Below are positions 33,140 to 42,878 of a stretch of DNA of 64,000 nucleotides, piece after piece. Position 1 is the first letter of the stretch, and every line of letters begins with the position of its first letter. Below the pieces are notes generated by a model that saw nothing but the letters and a program-made list of their open reading frames with translations, made no database searches and was not told the DNA's origin. Position numbers and translations under genes: made by a program. This stretch comes from Paraburkholderia phenazinium (GTDB lineage: Bacteria; Pseudomonadota; Gammaproteobacteria; Burkholderiales; Burkholderiaceae). The DNA lies in assembly GCF_900142845.1 (NCBI RefSeq), contig NZ_FSRU01000001.1:3162001-3226000 (forward strand), in the 5' to 3' direction.

Positions 33140-35166
33140 CCTCTCTCGCGGCCACACCCGGCGCGTCGCTGCGGCGCACGCCGTTGCTCCCAATCTGTCT
33201 TGTGATGGCGATTGCCGTGCTGTTGACGCTGCATCGGCTGGAGCACCGTCTGCCTGTCTCGCTATGGTGGCAGGCGCTGCTCGCCCCGGACCCTGCAGAC
33301 ATGCGGCAACTGCTGGTGCATTACAGCGAAATGCCGCGCATCGCCGTCACATGGCTATGCGGCGCCGCGCTGGGCATCGCAGGTGTGGCCACTCAACAGG
33401 TCCTTCGCAATCCGCTGGCCGAGCCGATGACACTCGGCGTATTCCCCGGCGCCTATCTCGCGCTTTCGCTGGCGAGCGTCTACGCACCGGGCCTGCTCGG
33501 TTCGGGGCGCGACGGCGTGGCGCTCGCGGGCGGCGCGGCAGCGCTGGCGATCGTGTTCCTGCTCGCGGCGCGGCGCGGGATCTCACCGCTCGCGTTGATA
33601 TTGGGCGGCATGATCGTCAACCTGTGTTGTGGCGCATTGAGCCTCGCGCTGGCAATTTCGCACTACGATCTGTTGAGCGGCCTGATGATCTGGGGCGGGG
33701 GTTCGTTCGTCCAGCAGGATTGGCACATCGCACTCGCCCTCCTCGCCCGGCTCCTGCCGTGCGCGGTCTGCTTGCTGCTGTGCGTGCGCCCGCTGACCGT
33801 GTTCGATGCGGGCGACACCATCGCCGGCAGTCTTGGCGTTTCGCTGCGCGCGACGCGCGGTGTGGCGCTTGGCTTGACGTTGCTCATTACGGCGTTCGTG
33901 GTGAGCGCGGTCGGCGTGATCGGCTTTATCGGCCTCGCGGCGCCTGCGCTTGCACGTTTGAGCGGCGCACGCCGCCTGCGCGACCGGATGTTATGGGCGC
34001 CATGCCTTGGCGCCGCGCTGCTATGGCTGGCCGATCAACTCACGCAACAGATCTCCAGCCTGTACGGCACGACGATCCCGACTGGCGCCGTCACCACCTT
34101 GCTCGGCGCACCTCTGCTGCTGATGTTGCTACGGCGATTGAAAGGGCGTCCGGACATCGCCTCCGCTTCTGCGTTGCAATCGGGAACGTTATCGCCACGA
34201 GCCACACGCGTGACGATGGTAGGCAGCGTCACGCTGCTTCTACTTTTGACCGGCGTATCGCTCAGCGTGGGACGCGACCTGACAGGCTGGCACCTCGACA
34301 GCCCGGACGAGATTGCCGGCTTGCTGTTTCTGCGTCTGCCGCACGTCGTCGCGGCAGCGGGAATCGGGACACTCCTCGCGCTTGCCGGCGGCATCATCCA
34401 GCGCATGACCGGCAATCCGATGGCGAGTCCCGACCTGCTCGGCATCGCCGCGGGCGGCGCGTTCGGGTTGACTGCGGCACTCTTCCTGACCGCGCATCCC
34501 ACGCTGCCCATTTACCTTGTCTGGTGCGCGTGCGGCTCGCTGATCACGCTGGGCGGCCTGATCGTGTTCGCTCGTTCGTCCTCCTACGCACCGGATGCGC
34601 TGGTGCTGGCCGGCGTCACGATCAGCGCGGTGTTCCAGGCCGTGTCGACCCTTGCCATGGCAAGCGACGATCCACGCGTGATCGTCCTGTACAACCTGCT
34701 CGCCGGATCCACTTACAACGTCAGCGCGACGTCCGCAGGCATCGTCGCCACCGTCGCGCTCGCGGCGCTCGCTATCATTCCGTTTTGCCGACGCTGGCTG
34801 GATATCCTGCCGCTTGGCGGCGCCGTGTCAAGCGGTCTCGGTGTCAACGTCACCGTAGCCCGCTTTGCCTTGCTGGTACTGAGCGCGTTACTCACAGCAG
34901 CCGCGACGCTTGTGATCGGGCCGCTCTCGTTCATCGGCCTGATGGCGCCGCACATGACGCGCCTGCTCGGCGTGCGCCGTCCCATGCCGCTGCTGTGCAT
35001 ATCGGCCGCTATCGGCGCGGCGTTGATGGTTGCGTCCGACTGGCTCGGTCGCTGGGTTCTGTTCCCGCAGGAAATGCCGGCGGGCGTAATGGCGACGCTA
35101 ATCGGCGGCGCGTATCTCATCGTCGCCATGTTCATGCGCGGCGTACGTCAACAGCCCGCTTCTTGA
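33136..35166 (+). CDS. fused iron-siderophore ABC permease (FhuB-like)
   Basis: 676 residues starting at GTG 33136. Two FecCD-type permease halves are joined, as in FhuB. Half one runs to about residue 330 (VATQQVLRNPLAEPMTLGVF; GFIGLAAPALARL) and half two from about 360 (GIIQRMTGNPMASPDLLGIA; IGPLSFIGLMAPHMTRLLGV). Each repeats the NPLA/NPMA and GFIGL/SFIGL motifs. About 20 membrane segments are expected. It needs an FhuC-type ATPase, but none is encoded in this window. The ORB-type permease of ornibactin loci is another comparison. Confidence 0.9.
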   Translation: MTSLAATPGASLRRTPLLPICLVMAIAVLLTLHRLEHRLPVSLWWQALLAPDPADMRQLLVHYSEMPRIAVTWLCGAALGIAGVATQQVLRNPLAEPMTLGVFPGAYLALSLASVYAPGLLGSGRDGVALAGGAAALAIVFLLAARRGISPLALILGGMIVNLCCGALSLALAISHYDLLSGLMIWGGGSFVQQDWHIALALLARLLPCAVCLLLCVRPLTVFDAGDTIAGSLGVSLRATRGVALGLTLLITAFVVSAVGVIGFIGLAAPALARLSGARRLRDRMLWAPCLGAALLWLADQLTQQISSLYGTTIPTGAVTTLLGAPLLLMLLRRLKGRPDIASASALQSGTLSPRATRVTMVGSVTLLLLLTGVSLSVGRDLTGWHLDSPDEIAGLLFLRLPHVVAAAGIGTLLALAGGIIQRMTGNPMASPDLLGIAAGGAFGLTAALFLTAHPTLPIYLVWCACGSLITLGGLIVFARSSSYAPDALVLAGVTISAVFQAVSTLAMASDDPRVIVLYNLLAGSTYNVSATSAGIVATVALAALAIIPFCRRWLDILPLGGAVSSGLGVNVTVARFALLVLSALLTAAATLVIGPLSFIGLMAPHMTRLLGVRRPMPLLCISAAIGAALMVASDWLGRWVLFPQEMPAGVMATLIGGAYLIVAMFMRGVRQQPAS

Positions 35167-35187
35167 GCCTTACTTTTCAGGAGTTCC

Positions 35188-36822
35188 ATGTCTGTCCTGC
35201 TGCAACTCGCCCGCAATGCCCGCGGGATCCTGCTGGTCGCGCTCGCAACGAGTCTGATCAGCGGTTTCGGTAACGCCGGGCTCGTCGCGCTCATCAACCA
35301 GGCACTCGGCGCCTCGCGCACGCGGCTCGGCGAACTAGGCCTGCAGTTTCTCGTGCTGGGCGTCGTCGTACTGCTCACCCGCACGTTGTCGCAGACGCTT
35401 TTCATGTATCTCGGCCAACGCGCCAAAGCGACACTGCGGATGCGCACGATCCACCGTATCGGCGAAGCGTCGTACCGTCATCTGGAGCAGCAAGGCGCGG
35501 CGCGTTCCATTTCCGTGTTGACCGGAGACCTGGACCAGATCGTGATGTTCTTCGTCAGCATGCCGGCGCTGGCCATGCAAGGCGCAGTGATCAGCGGATG
35601 CCTGATCTATCTCGGCTACCTGTCCTGGCAGATCCTGCTGTTCGCGCTGCTTACCATCTGTATCGGCGCAGTGGGCTTCCGGATCGCGAACGGCCGCGCA
35701 CTGTTTCATCTGCGAGCGTCGCGGCGTCGCGAAGACGATCTCGTCAAACACTTCCGTGCGCTATTCGACGGTGCAAAAGAATTGAAGCTGCACCGCGAAC
35801 GCCGGCAGACGTTCATTGCGGATACGCTAGCGACAAACGTCGAAGCGGTGCGCGTGCAGCGTACCCGTGGCTACGTGCTGTATGCCGCTGCGGCGAGCTG
35901 GGGCAGTTTCATCCTGCTGGCGTTCATCGGCATCACGGTATTCGTTCTCGCTCGACTGTACCCGGTCAGCCTGCATGTGGCGTCCGGTTACGCGATGGTG
36001 TTCCTCTACATGATCATGCCGATCGAAGCGCTGCTCTCGGCCATTCCGAGCGTCAGTTCGGCCCGCGTGGCGCTCGAACGGATCGAGCAGATCAACGCCG
36101 ACTTGCCGGTAGAGCGTGCGGATGCGGCGACGGATGCCGTTGCATCATCGTTCACCAGCATCGCGCTCGACGGTGCGACGCATCGCTACTTCCGCGAAAA
36201 AGAGAATGAAGTGTTTACGCTGGGGCCGATCGATCTGTCGTTCCGGCCCGGCGAAATCGTCTACCTTATCGGCGGCAACGGCAGCGGCAAAACCACGCTC
36301 GCGAAGATGCTGGTGGGCCTCTACAAGCCGGAGAGTGGTCACATCCGGCTCAACGGCAACACCGTCGACGAAGGCGCGTGGGACATCTATCGCCAGCATT
36401 TTTCGGTGGTTTTCAGCGACTTCTTTCTCTTCGACAGCCTGCTGGGCATGCGCGACGCCAATCTCGACGACAAGGCGCATGACTATCTGAAGCATCTGCA
36501 ACTCGATCACAAGGTCAGCATCAAGGATGCGGCCTTCTCTACACTCGATCTGTCGCAAGGACAGCGCAAGCGGCTCGCGCTGCTCGTTGCGTATCTCGAG
36601 GACCGGCCTTTCTATGTGTTCGACGAGTGGGCCGCCGACCAGGACCCGCTGTTCCGCGACGTGTTCTACCAGCAGCTGCTGCCCGAGCTGAAAGCGAAGG
36701 GCAAGACCGTGCTGGTGATTACGCACGACGACCGCTATTTTCATCTCGCCGACCGCTACGTCAAGCTCGATTACGGTCAGATTGTCGAGGCCGGCGCGGG
36801 CGCAGAACTGACCGCGCACTAA
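35188..36822 (+). CDS. cyclic-peptide/siderophore export ABC transporter (PvdE/SyrD family)
   Basis: 544 residues, ATG after CAGGAG. Six membrane segments in residues 12-290 are followed by a nucleotide-binding domain: Walker [10 protein letters not shown] (near 368), signature [10 protein letters not shown], Walker [14 protein letters not shown] and switch His VITHDD. The TMD features [20 protein letters not shown] and LHRERRQ are typical of the cyclic-peptide exporter family that exports pyoverdine precursors (PvdE), syringomycin (SyrD) and ornibactin (OrbE). It exports a peptide siderophore from cytoplasm to periplasm. The locus holds no peptide synthetase, so the cargo is encoded elsewhere. 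It is the last gene of the run, 21 bp after the permease. Confidence 0.9.
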   Translation: MSVLLQLARNARGILLVALATSLISGFGNAGLVALINQALGASRTRLGELGLQFLVLGVVVLLTRTLSQTLFMYLGQRAKATLRMRTIHRIGEASYRHLEQQGAARSISVLTGDLDQIVMFFVSMPALAMQGAVISGCLIYLGYLSWQILLFALLTICIGAVGFRIANGRALFHLRASRRREDDLVKHFRALFDGAKELKLHRERRQTFIADTLATNVEAVRVQRTRGYVLYAAAASWGSFILLAFIGITVFVLARLYPVSLHVASGYAMVFLYMIMPIEALLSAIPSVSSARVALERIEQINADLPVERADAATDAVASSFTSIALDGATHRYFREKENEVFTLGPIDLSFRPGEIVYLIGGNGSGKTTLAKMLVGLYKPESGHIRLNGNTVDEGAWDIYRQHFSVVFSDFFLFDSLLGMRDANLDDKAHDYLKHLQLDHKVSIKDAAFSTLDLSQGQRKRLALLVAYLEDRPFYVFDEWAADQDPLFRDVFYQQLLPELKAKGKTVLVITHDDRYFHLADRYVKLDYGQIVEAGAGAELTAH

Positions 36823-36877
36823 GTCGCACAACGAAGCCTCACCGCTCCCGCCTCTCCGCTTCCATCCATCGCCCGTG

Positions 36878-36912
36878 TGCACCACCCATATCTCTTACAT
36901 ATGGATGGTGCA
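36878..36912. terminator. inverted repeat after the siderophore operon
   Basis: TGCACCACCCATAT (36878-36891) pairs with ATATGGATGGTGCA (36899-36912) with one G-U pair and a 7-nt loop. It can end the siderophore transcript although no T-run follows. Confidence 0.45.
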
Positions 36913-37041
36913 TCACATATGTATTTTACATTTGCGACAGCCGCCACTACGATCTGCTCCATTGCGTTGTTTGCCTCCCGTTGCCGCCATGTCATCCGGA
37001 TCGCGACGCAAAAGAAAATAGAAATTTCAGGAGACTGTTCA

Positions 37042-38094
37042 GTGAAAAAGCAATGTCTTGTCGCTGCGCTTGCAGCGACCGGCTGTGTCTGTGCGCACGC
37101 GCAATCGTCCGTCACCCTCTACGGCGTAATCGACACCAACATCGAATATCTGACCCATGCCAGCGCGACCGGCGGCTCGCTCATTCGAGAAAATTCAGGT
37201 GGACTGAGCAACTCCCGGTTTGGTTTTCGCGGCACGGAAGATCTGGGCGCCGGCACGACGGCCTGGTTCGTGCTGGAGGCCGGCTTTAACAGCAACGACG
37301 GCACGCCCGCCACCGCCGGCACGCTGTTCAACCGTACGGCGGCGGTGGGGCTATCGAACAAGCTGGGCTCGCTGTCGGCTGGCCTGCAGTACACGGCCAT
37401 GTACGATCTGCTCGAAAAGTACGATCCGATGGGCTACGCACCCCAGTACACGTGGTTTCCCACCACGGGTTCGTCGGACGACTTCTCTTATAAGGCGCGT
37501 CTCGACAATTCCGTGAAGTACACGGGCCAGTTCGGCGGATTGAAGGCCATTGCCGACTACAGTTTCGGCGGCGACGCAGGTTCGTTCCAGAGCAGCGCGG
37601 CGTATGGCGGCGGCCTCGAATACGACGCCGGCACCTTCTCCGCAGCGGTGGCCTACGACTATCGCAACGGTGCGGTCAATTCGAGCGGCACGTGGACCAA
37701 AAGCCGTAACCTGAGTCTCTCGTTCCTGCAGCGGATCGGCGACGGCGAGATCGTCGGCGGCTATGAGCACTACCTGTATAACCCGACCAAGAGCGCGTCG
37801 GTTTCGGCCGCGCTGTGGTTCGGCGGCGTACGTTATCGTTTCACGCCTGGCTTCCAGCTGACGGCCGCCACCTACTACCAGTCCAACAAGACGGCGGACG
37901 TGTCGAACTCGTGGATGGGCGTTCTCAGCGCCGACTATTCGTTCACCAAGCGCACCGACGTCTACGCGACGGTGGCCTATGCGGCTGCCACACGCTATGC
38001 GAACGGGACCTATACCCCCGTCGGCGTCACCGACGCGACCGCCTTTGCCTCCAACCAGACGGGCGTAACGCTGGGCATCCGGCACCGCTTCTAG
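37042..38094 (+). CDS. Gram-negative trimeric porin (Burkholderia type)
   Basis: 350 residues from GTG 37042 after CAGGAG. Signal peptide MKKQCLVAALAATGCVCAHA. The mature protein begins QSSVTLYGVIDTNIEYLTHA, a classical betaproteobacterial porin start. It has the SRFGFRGTEDLG motif, the loop-3 region around FNRTAAVGLSNKLGSLSAGL, and ends in GVTLGIRHRF with the terminal Phe needed for outer-membrane assembly. It forms a 16-stranded channel for small hydrophilic solutes. It stands alone; no clear operon partner. Confidence 0.93.
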   Translation: MKKQCLVAALAATGCVCAHAQSSVTLYGVIDTNIEYLTHASATGGSLIRENSGGLSNSRFGFRGTEDLGAGTTAWFVLEAGFNSNDGTPATAGTLFNRTAAVGLSNKLGSLSAGLQYTAMYDLLEKYDPMGYAPQYTWFPTTGSSDDFSYKARLDNSVKYTGQFGGLKAIADYSFGGDAGSFQSSAAYGGGLEYDAGTFSAAVAYDYRNGAVNSSGTWTKSRNLSLSFLQRIGDGEIVGGYEHYLYNPTKSASVSAALWFGGVRYRFTPGFQLTAATYYQSNKTADVSNSWMGVLSADYSFTKRTDVYATVAYAAATRYANGTYTPVGVTDATAFASNQTGVTLGIRHRF

Positions 38095-38160
38095 GCATTG
38101 CGTGCGTGACGGCAGTCGGTTTTCCGGCGCAGATCGAATCGGTATTATTCAGGAATCCAT

Positions 38161-40353
38161 ATGATAAATCAAAGATCCTTGTTGAATCCGGGTTGGGTGG
38201 GAGCGCGTTTGCCCTACCCGGGGGCGCACGTGACGCGTACCTTGCGCCCGGCGGCGGTATTGGCCGCCCTGCTGCCGTTCGTGGGACCGCACGCCTACGG
38301 CCAGGCCTGCAACAATCAGATCCTGCCGGGCGGCGCATCGTGTGCGGCGACGGTATCGGCGGGCAGCACCGTCACCAACACAACGATCAACGCGGGTGGG
38401 GTGCAGAAGGTCAAGGGCGGCACCACGCAGTCGATCGTCAACTCCGGCGGCAGCCAGACCGTCTCCAGCGGGGGTGTCGCGACCGGCACGGTACTGAATC
38501 CAGCCGGCGTACAGATTGTCTATTCGCGCGGCTCCACCCTCGGCACGGTGATCTCCGGCGGCACACAATACGTGTCGGCCGGAGGCACCGCGGTCAATAC
38601 GATCGTCAATTCGGGCGGCAGCTTCGGCGTATCGAACGGCGGCCTTGCCGTCAATGCGGTGGTCAGTTCCGGCGGCCTGCAACGGGTGTATTCAGGCGGC
38701 AGTGCGTCCGGCACCACGGTTGCGGGCGGCAAGCAATATGTGTCGGCGGGCGGCTCGGCGTCGGGCACTACCGTGAACGGCGGCTTCCAGGTGGTCTATA
38801 CGCGCGGCGCGGCCACCGGAACCGTGGTCAATATGAGCGGGAATCAGACGGTGTCCAGCGGCGGCAAAGCGACCGGAGCGTCGATCAACAATGGCGGCAC
38901 GCAATTCGTCTTGCTTGGCGGCTCCGCCGCAAATACCACAGTAGCAGCGGGTGGCACGATGGTGGTCAACGCCGGCGGCACCACCGCGAGCGGCACGGTC
39001 GCCGCACTGCCGGTCAGCGGCATTACGCTCGCCGGCACCTTGAGTGTGATCGAGTCGCCGGGCGACGGTCTGAGGGGTGCAGCGGCGGCCACGCTCAATG
39101 GACTCGCCATCAACGGCGGCACCGTGACGCTCGGCGCGCCAGGCACGGGAGGCTACAAGACGTTGACTGTCAACGGTTTGTCCGGCAACGGCCAGTTCGT
39201 GCTGAACACGAATATCGGCGCGATGCAGTCGGACCAGCTTGTGGTCAATCAGGGCTCGGGCAGGTTTGTTCTCTCGGTACACGACTCCAGCGTGACCGCG
39301 CCCACGGGTCCAGGCGAACGACTGTTGCTCGTCAACGCTACCAATAGCACCGCGACCTTTTCGCTTGCCGGCAGCACGATGGACGTGGGCGCCTACAAGT
39401 TCGGCCTGCAGGATTCCGGCAGCCAGTACTACCTGTACAACACCGGTCGCGAGAGCGACATCGCCTCCGTTGTGCAAGCCGCGGCCAGTGTGCCGACCAT
39501 GTTGTGGTACCAGCAGCTCGAACAGACCTTCGCCCATCTGGCGGATTACCGCGACGGGGCGGCCGATGGTCAGTTCTGGGTACGCAGCTACGACGAACGC
39601 ATGCGCACGAGCCCCGGCGACACGTCGACGACCACGGATTTCTACGGCGTGCAGGCAGGTCGCGACTGGCGAATCTCTAGCGCGCTGGGAGACTTTCACG
39701 TGGGCGCAACCGGTGGCTTCGCACAGGCGAGCGAGGACTTCGATCCGGTCGGCAACGGTACTGCGCGGCCATGGAACCTTGGAGCGTACGGCGGATTTAA
39801 CGGCTTCGGCGGGATCTTTGCCGATGCCGTGGTGCGCTACCTGGGCATGAAGCAGGAGGCCAGCGTGAGCAGCGCGGCTAACCCGGCCAGTGCCGGCTAC
39901 GATCTTTCGGGTTACTCAGCATCGATCGATGGCGGCAAGCGCTGGCAGCTCGGCAGCCACTGGTGGGTCGAGCCGCGCGTCGAGCTGACCTATCAGCGCA
40001 GCGGTAGCGTCGAGTATCAGACCACATTCGGCACGCTAGTCGGTCTGGAAGCGACCAACATGGTCATCGGCAGTGCCGGCGCAACCGTAGGCGCGTCGCT
40101 CGCAGTGGGGCAAATCACCCTCGTACCGTTCCTGAGCATCGCGGGCACCCATGTGTTCAATGGGAACGTGAGCGATACCGTCGGCGGCACGCTCCTCACC
40201 ACCTCCGTACCGCAGACATGGGTGGTGGCCAACGCCGGCGTAAGCGCCGCGCTAAGCCGCCGCGTACGCGTGTACGGCGCCTTCGAATACGGCAAGGGGC
40301 GCGACTATACGCAACCGTGGGCAGTCACGGTCGGCCTGAGCTACGTCGACTAA
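38161..40353 (+). CDS. AIDA-type autotransporter adhesin
   Basis: 730 residues from the ATG at 38161 after CAGGAAT. An extended signal peptide reads VTRTLRPAAVLAALLPFVGP, cleaved near YGQA. Residues 71-280 are about eleven short repeats of 18-20 residues with pattern T-V-x-N-x-GG-x-Q-x-V-S-x-GG-x-A-x-G-T, as in AIDA-I, TibA and antigen 43. A beta-helix extension (280-430) and an autotransporter barrel (about 455-730) follow; ALSRRVRVYGAFEYGKG and WAVTVGLSYVD close it. The last residue is Asp, not the usual Phe/Trp. The downstream heptosyltransferase gene suggests the repeats are O-glycosylated. Probable role: adhesion or self-aggregation on the cell surface. Confidence 0.92.
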   Translation: MINQRSLLNPGWVGARLPYPGAHVTRTLRPAAVLAALLPFVGPHAYGQACNNQILPGGASCAATVSAGSTVTNTTINAGGVQKVKGGTTQSIVNSGGSQTVSSGGVATGTVLNPAGVQIVYSRGSTLGTVISGGTQYVSAGGTAVNTIVNSGGSFGVSNGGLAVNAVVSSGGLQRVYSGGSASGTTVAGGKQYVSAGGSASGTTVNGGFQVVYTRGAATGTVVNMSGNQTVSSGGKATGASINNGGTQFVLLGGSAANTTVAAGGTMVVNAGGTTASGTVAALPVSGITLAGTLSVIESPGDGLRGAAAATLNGLAINGGTVTLGAPGTGGYKTLTVNGLSGNGQFVLNTNIGAMQSDQLVVNQGSGRFVLSVHDSSVTAPTGPGERLLLVNATNSTATFSLAGSTMDVGAYKFGLQDSGSQYYLYNTGRESDIASVVQAAASVPTMLWYQQLEQTFAHLADYRDGAADGQFWVRSYDERMRTSPGDTSTTTDFYGVQAGRDWRISSALGDFHVGATGGFAQASEDFDPVGNGTARPWNLGAYGGFNGFGGIFADAVVRYLGMKQEASVSSAANPASAGYDLSGYSASIDGGKRWQLGSHWWVEPRVELTYQRSGSVEYQTTFGTLVGLEATNMVIGSAGATVGASLAVGQITLVPFLSIAGTHVFNGNVSDTVGGTLLTTSVPQTWVVANAGVSAALSRRVRVYGAFEYGKGRDYTQPWAVTVGLSYVD
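38371..39000 (+). repeat. AIDA-type tandem repeat array within the autotransporter gene
   Basis: About eleven degenerate copies of a 54-60-bp unit coding for the strand-loop-strand motif GG-x-Q-x-V-S-x-GG-x-A. Copies differ in sequence at DNA level, so no recent expansion is evident. Ser and Thr in the loops are the expected heptose acceptors. Confidence 0.75.
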
Positions 40354-40401
40354 CGCGTGGTAAGAACGGGGCGGCGGGTTCGTCGCCGGAGAAACCAAGT
40401 C

Positions 40402-41694
40402 ATGCTAATCGAAACTGAAGCCGAAGCCGAGGTCGTTGCCGTACCGGCCCCGTCCCTCTCCGCCACGCCTGACCACCCGGCAGCGGCCATGCCCGGCGCG
40501 CCTTCCATGGTCGATACCGGCCCTCCGTCATGCGCAGGACCATACGGCATCCGCTACGACTTCAACTACGGTTGCCGGGTACAGGTCCCCGCCGGCGACT
40601 GGCGCGTGCGTTTGACCGATATCGAGGCAGACGTCGTATTGTTCGACGAGATCGTCAACGACGGCACGGTCAATAGCCTGAAAAAGTACTTCGTGCGCTT
40701 TCGCATTGAAGTACTCCGCGGCGACGAATGCGTGTTCGAACACGACTATGACGCAGCCGGACAGCAGGTTTACATGCGGCTACCGGTCGGCACCCTCGGC
40801 GACATCATTGCCTGGTTCCCGTATGTGGACGAGTTTCGCAAGAAGCATCGCTGCAAGATGCTGGTCTCGATGGGCAAGGATATCTGGACGCTATTCGCAG
40901 CCTGCTATCCGGAACTTCACTATGTCGCGCCCGAAGATGAGAGCACATTGCGGCCGCAGTGCTATGCGAGCTACTTTCTGGGCATCTTTTTCCCATGCGA
41001 CGACCGTACGCATCAACCGACCGACTTTCGCGTCAGCGGCTTGCAGAAAACGATCCCGTTCCTGCTCGGTCTCGCGCCGGTGGAGCGTCGTCCGCGCATC
41101 GCGATCGAGGATCCGACGCGGCGCATTACCGAACCCTATGTGGTGATTGCCGCGCAGTCTTCGTCGCAGTGCAAGTATTGGAATCATCCGACCGGCTGGT
41201 ATGAGCTGATCAAGCAGCTCAAGGCGATGGGTTACCGCGTGCTGTGTATCGACCGGCAGCACGCGCACGGCGAGAAGCTGTTATGGAATCTGATCCCCTA
41301 TGGAAGCGAAGACTTCACCGGCGATCTGCCCTTGCAGGAGCGCGTGAGCCTGCTGCATCACGCGGATTTCTTCATTGGCCTGTCGAGCGGCCTGTCCTGG
41401 CTCGCCTGGGCGCTGCACAAGCCGGTGGTGGTGATCAGCGGCTTCACGCATCCGCACAACGAGTTCGAGACGGCCTATCGCGTGATCAACTTTCACGCCT
41501 GCAATAGTTGCTGGAACGACACGGGCGTCGAGTTCAACCACGGCGATTTCGCCTGGTGTCCACGTCATGCCGGCACTGAGCGGCAATTCGAGTGCTCGCG
41601 TCTGATCACACCGCGTCAGGTGATTCGAACCGTGGAAACGTTGATGACGGACCTTGATCTGGATCCACGCCGAGGACCGGAGCGCTCGCTTTAA
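40402..41694 (+). CDS. autotransporter strand-loop-strand O-heptosyltransferase (Aah/TibC family)
   Basis: 430 residues from ATG 40402 with GGAG upstream; a GTG start at 40357 is in frame but has no ribosome-binding site. An N-terminal low-complexity stretch (EAEAEVVAVPAPSLSATPDH) precedes the catalytic domain, which begins GIRYDFNYGCRVQVPAGDWR. GTB-fold motifs are PVGTLGDIIAWFPYVDEF and VIAAQSSSQCKYWNHPTGW. The C-terminal Cys set CNSCW ... FAWCP ... FECSRLI (four Cys) matches the iron site of TibC-type heptosyltransferases. The enzyme adds ADP-heptose to Ser/Thr of autotransporter repeats in the cytoplasm before export. Pairing with the AIDA gene 48 bp upstream supports this. Confidence 0.9.
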   Translation: MLIETEAEAEVVAVPAPSLSATPDHPAAAMPGAPSMVDTGPPSCAGPYGIRYDFNYGCRVQVPAGDWRVRLTDIEADVVLFDEIVNDGTVNSLKKYFVRFRIEVLRGDECVFEHDYDAAGQQVYMRLPVGTLGDIIAWFPYVDEFRKKHRCKMLVSMGKDIWTLFAACYPELHYVAPEDESTLRPQCYASYFLGIFFPCDDRTHQPTDFRVSGLQKTIPFLLGLAPVERRPRIAIEDPTRRITEPYVVIAAQSSSQCKYWNHPTGWYELIKQLKAMGYRVLCIDRQHAHGEKLLWNLIPYGSEDFTGDLPLQERVSLLHHADFFIGLSSGLSWLAWALHKPVVVISGFTHPHNEFETAYRVINFHACNSCWNDTGVEFNHGDFAWCPRHAGTERQFECSRLITPRQVIRTVETLMTDLDLDPRRGPERSL

Positions 41695-41704
41695 AGGACC
41701 CGAG

Positions 41705-41938
41705 ATGAGATTCAGGAAGCGCAACTGTGTCGTTGAAGCTGTCCAGTGGCATCAGCCCGGCGATCATCCTGCAGTCGAATGGCAAAACGCCGGGTGGTGC
41801 ATGGCGACGCCGGACGGATGGCGCAAGGTTCTGCCTGGCGACTGGATCGTGACGGGCTGCGACGGATCGCTATACCCCATGAGGAATGAACTTTTCTGCA
41901 ATCTGTATGAGCCGGTTGCGGGCGGCGTAGCGGGATGA
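41705..41938 (+). CDS. 77-residue hypothetical protein, phage-type motif
   Basis: ATG 41705 follows AAAGGA. The protein has a conserved-looking C-terminal motif LPGDWIVTGCDGSLYPMRNE then LFCNLYEP. This motif (PGDWIVxGxxGxxYPxxxxxFxxxYE) is familiar from small proteins of phages and prophages. Residues 1-35 hold VEAVQWHQPGDHPAVEW. Its place 10 bp after the heptosyltransferase gene suggests co-transcription. Function unknown. Confidence 0.65.
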   Translation: MRFRKRNCVVEAVQWHQPGDHPAVEWQNAGWCMATPDGWRKVLPGDWIVTGCDGSLYPMRNELFCNLYEPVAGGVAG

Positions 41939-41944
41939 GAAAAC

Positions 41945-42844
41945 TCACGCAGGCGCGAACAATGTCGCGGCCCAATCCGCAAACACCCTTACCTTGGTGC
42001 TATACCTTCGGCTGGGCGGATACGCGATATAGACATTGATTGGGTCCGGTCGCCAGTGCGTGAGAATGGGTACCAGCCGCTTTTGTTCGATGAACGGGCG
42101 AACCATGAAGTCCAATGTGTGGACGATCCCCAAGCCCGCCAGTGCCGTTGCAAGGTGGGCATTGCTCTCGCTCACCAGCACTTCATTGCGTATGTTTTCC
42201 AGGGTGATCGTCTCCTTGCCCCGGCAAAACATAACAGGCTGCGTCAGACCGGAACTTGCAGAAAAATACCCCACCACAGGCATGTTCTTATCCACGATGT
42301 CCTGCGGATGCTTCGGGGTGCCATACATCCTGAGATAGGCGGGACTCGCACAGGTGGTCCACGCAAGCGTGCCGATCGGATGCGTCACGAGGTCCGGGGC
42401 GTCGGCGGTACTTCGAATCGCACAGTCTATGTTCTCTGCGACAAGATCCACGGTACGGTCAGTGACGCTTAGCTGAATCTGTATGTCCGGATAACGGGTG
42501 CGAAAAGCCGGCAATGCAGGAATGAGGATGCCGCTTGCGACCGACCCTCCCGTATCCACTCTCAGCACGCCACGCGGGCTCGCCTGCCCCCGACCGAGCG
42601 TGGCTTCGATGTCATCCAGGTCGCTGAGCATCTGCCGGGTGCGCTCATAGTAAGCGGCGCCATCGGTCGTCACGCTGACGCGCCGCGTATTTCGCTCCAG
42701 CAATTTCACGCCAAGATGCGCCTCCAGCGATTGGACCCATTTGCTCGCTGTGGCATTGGGGATGTTCAGAGAAAGCGCCGCCCGCCCGAAGCCGCCCGTC
42801 TCGACTACACGGACAAAGATACGGATTGCCTGCAAATGGTCCAT
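41945..42844 (-). CDS. LysR-family transcriptional regulator
   Basis: 299 residues from ATG 42844; longer in-frame starts upstream are not family-like. The N-terminus is MDHLQAIRIFVRVVETGGFG with the winged HTH (AALSLNIPNATASKWVQSLE). The substrate-binding domain starts near GVLRVDTGGSVASGILIPAL. It is of the CrgA-like branch. It is divergent from the SDR at 42969-43751 (124 bp between starts), an arrangement in which the LysR protein usually activates the SDR gene. A perfect 7-bp inverted repeat is in the shared promoter region. Confidence 0.9.
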   Translation of the reverse strand: MDHLQAIRIFVRVVETGGFGRAALSLNIPNATASKWVQSLEAHLGVKLLERNTRRVSVTTDGAAYYERTRQMLSDLDDIEATLGRGQASPRGVLRVDTGGSVASGILIPALPAFRTRYPDIQIQLSVTDRTVDLVAENIDCAIRSTADAPDLVTHPIGTLAWTTCASPAYLRMYGTPKHPQDIVDKNMPVVGYFSASSGLTQPVMFCRGKETITLENIRNEVLVSESNAHLATALAGLGIVHTLDFMVRPFIEQKRLVPILTHWRPDPINVYIAYPPSRRYSTKVRVFADWAATLFAPA

Positions 42845-42878
42845 CGATCGGCCTCGCCCATTATCCACACACATGAAT

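Noticed and set aside
38161..39000. Possible CRISPR-like array because of regular repeats
   Set aside because: The repeats are degenerate, 54-60 bp, and lie in one continuous reading frame coding for AIDA motifs; there are no spacers.
41705..41938. Prophage boundary, because of the phage-type 77-residue protein
   Set aside because: No integrase, structural gene, attachment repeat or tRNA is nearby; one small motif does not support a prophage.
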